Shown here: in pieces, positions 35,928-46,000 of the stretch
Position numbering within the stretch: position 1 is the first letter of the stretch
Layout of the letters: each line of letters begins with the position of its first letter
Assembly (NCBI GenBank): GCA_023374025.1
Contig: SIJG01000016.1
Location: forward strand, 1,282,642 to 1,346,641
Direction of reading: 5' to 3'
DNA from: Heterodera schachtii
Lineage: Eukaryota; Nematoda; Chromadorea; Rhabditida; Heteroderidae
Length of the DNA stretch: 64,000 nt
The notes under the pieces: generated by a model
Seen by the model: only the letters and a program-made list of their open reading frames with translations
Database searches by the model: none
What the model was told of the DNA's origin: nothing
Program-made: the position numbers and the translations under genes

Positions 35928-37143
35928 TACGCCGACGACGTTGACTTCTACTTGCGACAACTCGAAAGACGCAGCCTGCTGGCCTCCGACTTTCTGTCCC
36001 GGCACAAAACCGTGGACGGACGAATGCGTCAAATTCTTGTCGATTGGCTTGTCCATGTACGTTTTAAAAAAATGTTGAAAACTCGGTGAAATGGTTTTAA
36101 TTTAGGTACAAGTCCGCTTAAAGCTGACCAACGAAACGTTCAGTCTATCCGTTTACATTCTTGATCGCTCTCTGTTGGCACTCATAGAAATCAACAAGAC
36201 GAACCTGCAACTGTTGGGCGTCACCTGCATTTTCATTGCAGCCAAATTCGAAGAAATGGTCATGCCAAATGTTGCCGACTTTGTTTATGTGGCAGCAAAC
36301 ATGTTCAAGAAGGAGCACATCATGATAATTTGAATTACCGGATTTTTGTGGGTACACCCCAAATCTCACCGGCGAATTTTTTTAAATAAGTAAACTTATT
36401 ATTATAAAAAAAATTTTTTTAAGAAATGAAGTTGAAATGTTTTTCTTCAAAATTTCAAAAAATTAGTCATAACTTTGTGTGCGCATTATAAAGGTCTTGT
36501 CCGGGCTCAAGTTCAACCTCAGCGTGCCGTACGCCGTGCAATTTCTGCATCGTTATCGCTTCTACACTTCCCCGTCAATGAGTGTGTGGGCATTTGCGAA
36601 GTTCATCAGCGAAGTTGCCAATGTCTGCTACGCGCTGGCCCACTTCCCTCCTTCCGTTGTTGCCGCCGTGTCGCTCAATTTAGCTGCGTTTGCATACGGA
36701 TGCCCGCTGCAGTCGCCCGAGCTGTTCGTGAACGTCTTCCGAATGTGCGAGTCGGCCGTGGAGCGTATTTCACGCTCATTTGTCGACCATGTAATTTAAA
36801 TACTGGTTTTTAAGCTCAATAAAGCTACTTTCCAGGATTATTAATTATATTTTGCGGGTTTTAATTAGACCGTCCCGGCATTTTTTGAAAATTCATGTCT
36901 TTAAAAGGTACTATAAAAAAATTTTCCGTTGTGGGTTTTTGCTTCCGTCCCATAAAGTTCACTAGACTTAATTTAACACGCTCGCGAGCTTTGTGATTTT
37001 ATTTTCCTTCAATTTTCCAGGTCATTCAATTTCTCGACCCCACCGCGAAGCTTGGGGCCCTGCGCGAGAAGTACCGGCACCACTTTGTCATCACCAACGA
37101 ACAGTTGTGCCTTCTCCGCTACTTTGGGGACAACCATCGTTAG
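35826..37143 (+). CDS. B-type cyclin (mitotic), cargo of the 11-kb element; possibly damaged
   Basis: B-type cyclins activate CDK1 for mitosis. Proposed exons: 35826-36056, 36106 to about 36,332, about 36,463-36790, 37021-37143, roughly 300 residues, shorter than usual. Landmarks: RRAL as a possible destruction box near the start, MRQILVDWLVHV (cyclin box 1), CIFIAAKFEE, then FNLSVPYAVQFLHRY in box 2 and a normal C-terminal end. Introns 1 and 3 fit in phase (VH|VQVRLKL and DH|VIQFLD). The join between exons 2 and 3 is not clean: an in-frame TGA follows EHIMII with no obvious donor. Start and first 34 codons lie inside the left TIR. Either a damaged cargo gene or one with an unrecognised junction. 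Confidence 0.65.
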
Positions 37144-37344
37144 ACAGAAAAAGGACGGACAGCTCGTTGATTTTTCCTTAATTGTAACCCCTAATATGGT
37201 TCTTGTGCTTTCATTTAACAAAATAAACTACAATTATAAATTTTTGTACGATGTTTGAAAGAAATTAATTTTTTAAGCGAATTCGCTGAGTTTTCGCCCA
37301 CATTTTAGAAACTGTCCAAACCCTTTTCGAGCCGTTTTTCATCA

Positions 37345-37740
37345 CTAATTGGATGCTATGTTTGGGGAAAAAATAAATAAATGAAAATTATTGAGAAAAA
37401 AATGTGTCACTTTAATTGTGTTTTTCTTCTGCCTTTGCCACTCTCTACACTTCAACCTTTGCCAGTCTCGTACCCTCAGCCTTTTTCCCCAAGGCTTCTT
37501 TCTCATTTCCTTCTTTTCCCTAGCCAATTTCTCATCCTCAGCCTTTTTTTCCCTTGCCAATTTCTCATCCCCTGCCTTCTTTTCCTTTGCCAATTTCTCA
37601 TCCCAAGCCTTCTTTTGCCTGCAAAGTTCTCATCCCATGCCTTCTTTTCCCTTGAGTTTTCTTCTGCCTTCAAGCTGTCTTATTCTGCCATGCGCCGCTT
37701 CTCATATTCCTCGGACCTTTTGGTACACGGAAACGGTATT
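37345..37740 (-). repeat. Coding-type 30-bp repeat, degraded coiled coil
   Basis: On the minus strand, repeats of a Lys/Glu unit (EKLAREKKAEDEKLAREKK) run through frame changes and stops. The repeat period is about 30 bp. Probably the remains of a charged coiled-coil exon; the long plus-strand ORF over it (37,391-38,212) is its shadow. Confidence 0.5.
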
Positions 37741-38040
37741 ACCTGATGCTGTACAGGTGAACAATTACATATTGTGGATTCCATGTACCCAACTTAACAT
37801 AAAAAGGACCCAAAAGCCATGTCTTTTCCCCGCATTTTTGGGTAAATTATGCCTGACAACACAAAACAATCACCCGGCCCCAGCGAGCACAAACGTCTTA
37901 GGCAAATGTGTTTTTAATTTTTTTATTTCCAACAAAGCCTGGCTTATTGCTCGGCAGAATTACAAAGAAAAAGTTTGTCATTTGACCAACAAGTATAAAT
38001 TTTTAAAAAACGTCCTTATATTCTGGTGTGCCAGCTCGGT

Positions 38041-38753
38041 TCATTTTTCTTCATCTTTGGTCCATCGGAAACTCTTTGCCATCGTTGTCGTTGCCGATTC
38101 ATCCTTTTTTTTATGCTTCAAGATCAGATCGGTGCAGTCAAAGTTCAGCTTTGCACAGTCATGGCAAAACGATTGGGCAAACACAAGTCGCTGTTGTTGC
38201 TCGCCATTCTGATTGATGAGTTTGAAACTGCTCTTTCCCTGCCGGAAATTTTCGCCACGACACTCATCGCACATGAACGTGAACACACCATACTAAACAT
38301 TTTGCCAATTTTTAACAAAATTTTGTTAAAAACCTTGGGGCGACCCAATTTCCAAAATATGGAAGGGTAGTCAAACACATTTTTCGGTTGTTTTTTGGGC
38401 GATTCAGCCACTAAATTTTGCGAATTTGAGCAAATTAACAGAAAAACTTAATTACCTTCAATTTCCATGGCCTTGGCTTTCTTCACTGCGGAAGCATTTT
38501 CCTCATGGATTTTGTCCAGGCGAGGCTTCCGTCCCCTTTTTGACGGGCCCGGTTGTAGGTCAAGCAGTGTTTGGGTGTTGTTGTTGTTGCTGTTGTCTCC
38601 AATGATGCTGACGCCATCACCATTTTGAGGAGAATAATTTTCTCTTTTTGACTCATCCATTTCTTTAAAATTAAATTATTATAAAAAATTTAAAAAAAAA
38701 TGATTACTTTTGTTCTCAAACACTAATTGGTCATGAATTTTACGCGGAGCCAT
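38041..38753 (-). CDS. AT-hook plus zinc-binding protein inside the 11-kb element, intact
   Basis: Four exons, 38753-38708, 38662-38456, 38410-38334 and 38292-38041, all with GT-AG introns and matching phase, total 582 nt (193 residues). It starts MAPRKIHDQL. SKRGRKPRLDK is an AT-hook-like DNA-binding motif and the segment is nuclear-signal rich (KKAKAME). The last exon has two Cys/His clusters (CDEC and CHDC...C) that could bind one zinc ion. No family recognised. It is the only cargo gene in the element whose reading frame I can follow from start to stop, which suggests a recent or maintained function. A DNA-binding regulator of the element or of a host gene is possible but speculative. Confidence 0.65.
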
Positions 38754-38928
38754 TACGATTAGGAAATAGTTTATGATTATAATTGTTAAAAGCATAAATG
38801 GACCTGCGAAAGAACAAATAATATTGATTGATGTGTGAGAGTGGTGTTAGCGCGCAGCGACCTCCAGACGCTGTGTCACTTCTTAATTAATAGGCCACGC
38901 CCATCCACAAACCAAAGACTATAGAGTA

Positions 38929-39570
38929 ATGGTTATAGAAAGATACAAAAAGGCGCCAATTCAAACACACATTGAAACCCCAAGCCAATTTATTGATTTT
39001 TTACAGATTATGGCACTCCCGCTAACTGCAGCCCTATCCAAACTGCTAAACTGTAAACCCGAAAATTTAGCAGAATATTTGAACAACCCTGAGGCGGTGA
39101 ACAAAGCGAACGCCTACCTGAGCGGTAAAAAACTCAAAACAACCTACCAAGGTCGTGATTCCAAGACCAAAGCGGTCAAATTTGGCACATTTTCGCTGAA
39201 AGCCGCCGCAGAAACCTACGCGTTTGAGGGATTTCTTGGCATGTTTCCAACAATTGATGTTTCGGCCTAACACACATACGCTCAGATGTCAAAGTCCAAC
39301 AGTATTTCTACATAAAACACCGGATCCGCCTACTATACCCTCAGCTCAAGTGCATTGTTGAGTACCACAACAAGGGCCACTGCAAATACTACCCCTTGGG
39401 TATAATAAATATTGTCCGGAAAAAAATCAATAAAATCCTTCAGAGTTGTTGGCCATTGAGGAGAGCGCAGAGAGCGAACCCACCGAAAAACCTGCAGCTG
39501 AAATGGACTACCTGGACTACTTGAACTTTCGCAGTGGCTGCAATCAACACTCTACTGATCAATGAAGCGC
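38929..39570 (+). pseudogene. Argonaute (worm-specific type) linker-PAZ fragment
   Basis: First part 38,929-39,270: KANAYLSGKKLKTTY and AVKFGTFSLKAAAE are typical of the region just before PAZ in nematode Argonautes. After a frame break, PAZ continues at about 39,290-39,399 (VQQYFYIKHRIRLLYPQLKC; KYYPLELLAIEE), with a GT-AG intron at 39,400-39,443 in phase. It then runs to a stop near 39,563. PIWI and MID domains are absent. The introns show it came from genomic DNA, not from an mRNA copy. Small-RNA silencing is the normal role; here it can only be a truncated product. Confidence 0.65.
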
Positions 39571-40000
39571 ACAAGGCAATCAAAACTAATTGGGCGCCTT
39601 CCCCGAGATTGAGTTCGCCGTCAACACAATGGGTGTGACGGTGTACTGCCCACGACACCTGCAAACGCCTCGGTTTGTGCCATGGGACCAGCCCGGGCGG
39701 TGCTCATGCTGCAGAAGCGGAACTGTCCAGCCCGAGGGGGTGACCATCTTTTCGAATCGGCTAAAGACGGACGGCGAGAACTTTGTGCCATTGGACGCAA
39801 TTGGTAAACTGCCACAGGTGTTTGGCAAAACTATTGCCAATTTTTAGTGGACTTTGCTGATCGCGCGAAATTCCGCATTAGGGCACGGAACAAGATGTTC
39901 ACGCTGCCGCTGCAAAACCCGGAGGTGCACGCCGCCGGTCCGAGCGTGGAAGAAGCCGTAAAAGAAATGACTCAGATGCCATAAGCACTTATCCATTGTT
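39571..40000 (+). other. Decayed coding sequence, unassigned
   Basis: Several short open stretches with protein-like composition (for example FADRAKF near 39,860 and SVEEAVKEMTQM near 39,960), possibly upstream parts of the ATPase remnant or of another element gene. No domain can be named. Confidence 0.35.
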
Positions 40001-40262
40001 GTTGTTCTGATGGATTACCCAAAAAAAAACAAAGTGAACCTGCTTTTTTCCGTGGTTTTCCTCACGCAAAATCTGTTCGATAAGGCAAGGCGTGTGCCAA
40101 GGCCCAACGCCCGGTACATCTTCCTGAGGCACCGCTCAACGCCATGTTGAGTACACGTAATTTGGCCAGTCAAATGTTCCCTCGGGGAGCAGGGCATTCT
40201 GTCGTTGCTTACCGACATACGGGTGCTCTACCGTACGGCTACACTGTCGTGACCCTTCACTG
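40000..40262 (+). pseudogene. Polinton-type packaging ATPase, C-terminal remnant
   Basis: Two frames in succession. The first carries VVFLTQNLFDKAR (motif around 40,055-40,085), the second NLASQMFPRG and PYGY (40,231-40,242). These match, in order, the C-terminal part of the FtsK/HerA-class packaging ATPases of Polintons and related DNA viruses. Frame break near 40,145. The Walker A and B regions are not recognised. This is the main protein evidence that the 11-kb element is Polinton-derived. Described only; no reconstruction attempted. Confidence 0.6.
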
Positions 40263-40407
40263 AGCCAAAAGCGTACGGGCTATGGCTAAGCGATAACGCC
40301 ACAGATAAGGACGAGTACAAGGGCAAGTTGCGAGGGATCACCCTAAACTTGGCTGGGACCAGGAATAACCGACAAATAAATTTGTACGATGAATACCCCA
40401 GGCGCGT

Positions 40408-43400
40408 TTCAGCGGGGAACAATGTTGCGCCACCACCGAATTTTAACTCCGGAATGTTTGATTCATTGCTGCTGTGTACACGGTCAATGCTCTTCGAATT
40501 CGGTTCATTTGTTTTGGTGGGTTAAATGTTGATGGTCAGCCGAAAAAGGCAATGAATAAAGAACCTTATTGATTAGAAAAAAATAGGGGAATGAGAACGA
40601 CGCGCCGCCAATGAAAACAAGAAAAATCGAATAAACAATGAGAAATTTTCAAAATAAAATATAAATCATTCAAATGTAAGGATGTAGGTAACAAAACTGT
40701 TATAAAAAAATTTTAATGAGAAAAATAAATAATTTTGTAAATTTAAAATAAAAAATATCATTATTATTCAAAAAATAATAATAATTTGATAATATTTTTA
40801 CTTATTTAATTTAATTTATAAATATTATTTTAATTATTTGGTCCCCAATTACGTTAACTTTAAAAGATAAAATATGGATTTATTTGACCGTCTTACGAGT
40901 ACTGTAATAAATTTGAGCGAATAAAAAATGTTGATAAAAATTCTACAATAATTAATTAATAATAAATTCTTGTTAATAAAAACGTTTAGATGTAAGGGTG
41001 TTGCTAAATTAATTTGTTATAAAAATAATAAAATTTTAATGAGAAAACAAAATTTATTTATTTGTGAATAAAAATAAAATAATTAATTGATTACATGTTT
41101 GTTATTTATAAATATTGTTTTAATTATATGGGCTTCTTTCCCTTTAAAAGCGGAAGTTGGAAAATTTCATTAATTGATTTGTTTATTGTACACCCATCCA
41201 CCACTATGCCCTTTTGATAATTGAAATAAATTGTGCATCAAAATTTAATATTATAATGAAAAAATTTTTTATTTGGTGTTCAAATTGGAATTTTTATTAT
41301 TTTGTTTTAGAATAATTATTTTTTTTATATAAGTTTATTTGTGAATTTAAGATCAAATTTATTATTATATTATTGTTTGAGATCTTTTAATTAATTAATT
41401 GATTAGCAAAACTACTGTTAATTAAATTCTTTCTTGGACACTCTTCCTTGAAATTTTTTATTAATTTTAGAATAATTAATTAATTATTTATATTTTGATA
41501 AATCGTTTTAATTAATTAATTAGGAAAATTCCGTTATTGCTTTCTTTATTGGACACCCTTCCATGGAATTATTTTAATTAATTTTAAAATAATTAATTAC
41601 TTATTTGTGAATTTAAAATAAAAATTATTGTTGTTTGTTAAATAAAATTGATAAATCTTTTGAATTAATTAATTAGGAAAATTCCGTTCATGAGCACCCT
41701 TCCATGGAAACTTTTATTATTAATTTTAGAATAATTAATTATTTATTTATAATCTTTTTTTGTGAATTTAAAATAAAAATTATTATTATTATGCTTTGAT
41801 GAATAACAGTTTGATAAATCCTTTTAATTAATTAATTAGGAAAATTCCTTTAATTGTTTTCTTTATAGGGCCCCTTTCCACCACCCTTCCCTTTTGATAA
41901 TTGATTTATTTATTTGGCCCACTTAAGGAGTTCTGTAATTATGTGAGCGATAAAAATACAAAATTTGATGACGAGGAGAAAAGCTCTTCAACAATAAACA
42001 AAAGAAACTGCTTTTAATAAACTGGGGCGGTACATTAATTATGCATCAAAAAGTAACATTTTATTAAGAAATAAATAAATAATTTTTTAAATTTATTTTT
42101 GAGTTTAAAATGAAAACATTTATTATTAATTTTAGAATAATACTTAATCAGTTTTAAATTAATTTTAATTTTTTAATTTTTATTTTACGATCCCCCAATT
42201 CTTTTCCATTCTAAAGTGAAAATGTCAAATAATCATGTTAATTGATTTATTTGACACCCTTCCCGCAATTCTTCCCTTTGATATTTAATTGTTTGTTTGG
42301 CCCCTTTAATGTGTATTGGTGAAATCAAATTTGATGAGTAAATTCACAATAAATAAATTTAATTATTTCTTAATAAAAAGATTCAAAATAAATAATTATT
42401 AATTTGTTACTTTAAAATAAAAATATTCATTATTATTTTTTGAATAATTATTTTAATAAAAAAAAGAAAAGCTCAGGAAAATTTACTTATGTAACAAAAT
42501 ATAAAATTTATGGAATAAATAAATAAATAATTTTAATTATTTGCAAATTTAAAAGATAAATATTTGTTATTATTTAATAATGATAAGTTTAAAATAAAAT
42601 ATTTATTATTATTTTTAGAAGAATAATTAATATTTAACAAAAAATAAATTAAATTTTGATAAAAAAATAAAAGGCTTAGGAAAATTTACTTATGAAATAA
42701 AATATAAAATTTATGGAATAAATAAATAATTTTAATTATTTGCAAATTAAAAAGATAAACATTTGTTATTACTTTAAATAATAATAATAACTTAATTAAT
42801 TCTTTTTCATAATTAATTTAATTAATAAATATTATTTAATTATACGGTCCCCCATTTTAAATTGAAAATTGAGAAAATTTCATTAATTGATTTGTTTATT
42901 TGGTCCCCCGCCATTCTTGCCATCCTTCTCGTTGCAGTGAACTCTCGCCACACTCTTTTGCCACTCTCGCCATCCTTCTCGTTGCAATGAACTCTCGCCA
43001 CACTCTTTCGCCATTCTCGCCATGCTTCTCGTTGCAATGCACTCTCGCCACACTCTTTTGCCACTCTCGCCATCCTTCTCGTTGCAACACACTCTCGCCA
43101 CACTATCTCGCCATAGTTGTCTCGCCTCATAAGGGCAGACATTCTTGCTTCTCATTGGCTGCTGCAGCAGTGATGACGTCATTTTTTCACTTTATGAGAG
43201 CAAATTAATGTTTATGACCCATTGCCAATGTGGCCGAGTGGTTAGTGCGTCAGTCTGGCCGCCCCTCAGGGGTTCGGATCCGCTCGGTGCGGGGAATTTT
43301 TGATGAATTTTAAATGAATTTAAATTCAGTGTCTTAAGATGTTTGACCTTTAAGATGTTTAAAAATTAATTAAAAATTAAATTAAAATTAATTAAAAAAT

Positions 43401-43721
43401 TTGCACAAAGTCGCGCAGTAAGAAAAGTCGCGCAGTAAAAAAGTCGCGCAGTAAAAAGTCGCGCAGTAAGAAAAAAGTCGCGCATCCCCCTGCAATAGGT
43501 TTGGGTTTGCAAGAAAAAATCAATAAAATAATTTGCATAAAGTCGCGCACTTGAAAAAAAGTCGCGCAATAGGTTTTGGCTTCGGTACTGAAAATTTTGG
43601 CGCTCAAATGGCCCGCGCTCACTTGGCTGGCGCTCAAATGGCTGGCGCTCAGTTGGCCTGCAGCCATCCCATAGGTATGGGGGGCTACCGTAATCCGGTG
43701 GAAAAGTGAGCTGTAACTACT
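40408..43721 (-). repeat. Right terminal inverted repeat (3314 bp)
   Basis: Complement of 32,592-35,927. Its inner end holds a truncated antisense copy of the first cyclin codons (start at 40,508, cut at 40,408). Minisatellite at about 42,905-43,120 and tRNA-like segment at 43,224-43,294. Confidence 0.9.
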
Positions 43722-43900
43722 ATAAAGGATGACTAAATTTGGATAAATATTATGTTCAGCATACTTCTATATTCGTAATGTAGTGCTCACTTTGATAAAT
43801 CCAATAGCTCCTTCTTCAGACTTTTTACAAATTCAGAAACTTCTTAATTTTAGTTAAAATTTGTTATGAAATATTTTCTTGTTATTAAATGTTATCTAAA
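43722..43900 (+). other. GSL copy 2 3' flank, resumed
   Basis: After the ATAAAG duplication the sequence GGATGACTAAATTTGGATAA continues the 3' flank seen after GSL copies 1 and 3. It was split from exon 11 by the 11-kb insertion. Confidence 0.8.
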
Positions 43901-43989
43901 TTTTCAAAATTTTTTAAGCCCTAAGCCTATCTCAGCTTGCGGCTGGTGACGCCACGTTCTGCAACGCTTCTGAACGACTGACGGATGGC

Positions 43990-44264
43990 GGTTCTCAAGT
44001 AGTGATGGCACGGAGTTTGATTGTAGTTTTAACTTTTTGAGCTTCAACATTCGAAGCATTTGCGGGACAAGTTTGTGGCGTTGCAAGACGAATGAAGTGA
44101 TTGTTTAGGTCAGTGCAAATGCGGCTTTTACATTTGTTGACGCTGTTCTTGAACTCGCACCTCCAAAATTTTGTTGTTCCATCCAAACTCATTTTATCGG
44201 ATGTGTAAAGATGTCCACCGTGAGGAAGCTTCACTTTTTTTGTTTCAATTTGCGAAGCCATATG
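43990..44264 (-). CDS. FLYWCH-like zinc-finger protein fragment
   Basis: ORF from 44,264 (MASQIETKK) with GGHLYTSDKM, FWRCEF, CKSRICTD and a C-terminal LATPQTCP, matching the FLYWCH zinc-finger pattern (aromatic, WRC, CxARI). The final HxH pair expected in FLYWCH is not present, so zinc binding is doubtful. In nematodes such domains are common in transposon-derived (MULE-type) proteins; no transposase domain follows here. Confidence 0.55.
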
Positions 44265-44299
44265 AAAATGATTAACTAAAAACATTTGAAAATATGTCA

Positions 44300-45056
44300 A
44301 TTTATTTATTATTTTTTTGATATTTAAATAAAGTATTGTTTAATTTTTGGTTTTAGACCAAGTATTTGAGTTTTTATATACTTTTTTGGCGCCCGAACGC
44401 CAGCGCCCAACGCCAGCGCCCAAAAGCCAGCGCCCAAACGCCCGCGCCCAAACGCGTGGGTCCCCTCAGCATAGAGCTTTCAATTTACTTAAATTTTATG
44501 GAGGGCATTAAGCCAAACAAAACATTCATTGAAAAAGTAAAAATTTATCATAATTTATTTAAATAAGAAGTACCTATTTATGTGATACATTCAATTAACA
44601 CACAATTGCGGTTTTTGTTAGTTTCACCACAAAAGTCTGCTTCAACAAATTTGGGTTAAATCTATAAAAATTATCACAAAATGCACGAATTTGTCGGTGA
44701 TGGCAAAGAAAATGGGGGAAAAATCTGGGAAAACAATGGAAGAAGAAAATGAACAAATGAACTGGAATTAAATTTACTGGAAGATGTAGGGTTGGAGGGC
44801 AGAAAAAAGTAGAAAACAAATTATAAATAGGGGTCTGATTTTTTCCAGTTAATAGGCACTAAATTTTTGTTAAGCTATTTTTAGGTCTTCAGGTCATATT
44901 CATAAGGATTTTATTAAAGCCTAAAACTCTGAATGAAAATGCTGAACTTTTACGCATTTTATTTTAAATTTATATTCATGCATAATAATTTGTTTTGTTT
45001 TACATTAGAGGGTTGTAGAACATAGAAATAATTTTCTTTTCTTTAATAATAAAAAA
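44300..45056. other. No gene seen: repeats
   Basis: Contains GCGCCCAAACGCCAGCGCCC-type repeats at 44,385-44,460. A block at about 44,640-44,770 (ATGCACGAATTTGTCGGTGA...) recurs at the very end of the window (about 63,900-64,000). Confidence 0.5.
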
Positions 45057-45213
45057 TTAAAAACTTTGGCACGTCATAACTCGGCACTCATAACTCAGCA
45101 CTCAGACTCATTCCGCAGAAAATAAAAAACACTTTTCTTAAGAACCCATGGGTACTCTCCACCCACCAAGTTTCATTCTGAAATCCCACGGACACCTGGG
45201 GACCTTACTTTGT
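45057..45213 (-). repeat. Dispersed repeat E, partial copy
   Basis: AACTTTGGCACGTCATAACT through ATCCCACGGACACC matches the inner part of repeat E at 30.5 and 31.9 kb. Confidence 0.75.
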
Positions 45214-45399
45214 AAGAGAAAGCCGCAAAATAGGGCTGCCATTCAAATTGTGTACCTAAAATTTGTGAGCTCTTTTTAGCACATAATGAAAATATTCCCC
45301 GTTCAGTATGGTATATCGCAATTATATGGATACATTTTAAACCGAAACTATTTTTACATACGGCAAAAATAAGAAGAATAACGGGTCAATTTATATCTC

Positions 45400-46000
45400 T
45401 TGAAATGGAAGATTTGTGAACCAGAAAACTCCCAATCCAACTCTTCCGGCTCACAGCTGAGCACAAACTCGGTCACATGGCGCTGCAGAGCGGACCGCTC
45501 CACTCGATTCACGTAAATTCTTTTTTTCTCAAACAAGTGTGCTGGCTGCTTAGGCTGCTTCTCCTTTCTGTGTCCATCCTCCTCCTCAAAGTGCGCGCTG
45601 TTGCCGATGATGATGAAAGATGTCTCCGCTGTGGATCAATATTAGATTTAAGCAACGCTTCGAGTGTCCGGGCTGCTCTTCTACCATTTTGGCAATTCTT
45701 CTAACCTTAAGGTTCAGGTAAGTTTCCGCCACGGCTGAAAAGACAGTCGCATTCGGGCTAATCTCCGGATCTTCGCAATCTCGGAGCTCCAATCTCATGT
45801 ACAGACTGCGGATTGTCTTGTTGACACGGTGGTCACAACTGGCACAGTACAATTACTCGTCGAGTTTTTTCTTAAATAATATTCCGTTACTTTTTGACGG
45901 ATAAGCCTAAATCGTGTTAATTCATAATGCTGGCCATAACAGACGACTCGAAACCTTGTATAAGTAAACCTGAAAATCTGCAACTCTGGCATGAACATAG
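45400..46000 (-). pseudogene. Unrecognised decayed coding region
   Basis: Three consecutive minus-strand frames (from about 45,998, 45,852 and 45,536) have protein-like composition: TRFRVVCYGQHYELTRF, then RSLYMRLELRDCEDPEI and VFSAVAETYLNLK, then RHVTEFVLSCEPEEL. They probably belong to one gene broken by frameshifts or short introns. I do not recognise the family. Confidence 0.4.

Larger units (their letters stand above)
32592..43721. mobile_element. Polinton/Maverick-like element with 3.3-kb TIRs
   Basis: About 11.13 kb bounded by near-identical inverted arms (32,592-35,927 and 40,408-43,721). Ends AGTAGTTACAG / CTGTAACTACT; 6-bp target duplication ATAAAG at 32,586-32,591 and 43,722-43,727. 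AG...CT ends, 6-bp duplications and long TIRs are Polinton hallmarks, and the interior retains the C-terminal part of a Polinton-type packaging ATPase (about 40,000-40,262). The GSL copy 2 3' flank resumes right after the element; the GSL copy 1 flank (GAGAGGATGACCAAATTAGG) is the unoccupied equivalent. Polymerase, integrase and capsid genes are absent, so it would need a helper. Cargo: cyclin B, Argonaute PAZ region, AT-hook/zinc gene. Confidence 0.8.

Noticed and set aside
37391..38212. 273-codon plus-strand ORF, hydrophobic and Phe/Ser-rich
   Set aside because: Shadow of a Lys/Glu-rich repeat and of the spliced AT-hook/zinc gene on the minus strand.
33021..43294. Ser/Leu-type tRNA genes in the TIR arms
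   Set aside because: A and B boxes are visible (TGGCCGAGTGG, GGTTCGGATCC), but the acceptor ends do not pair and the T stem has a mismatch.
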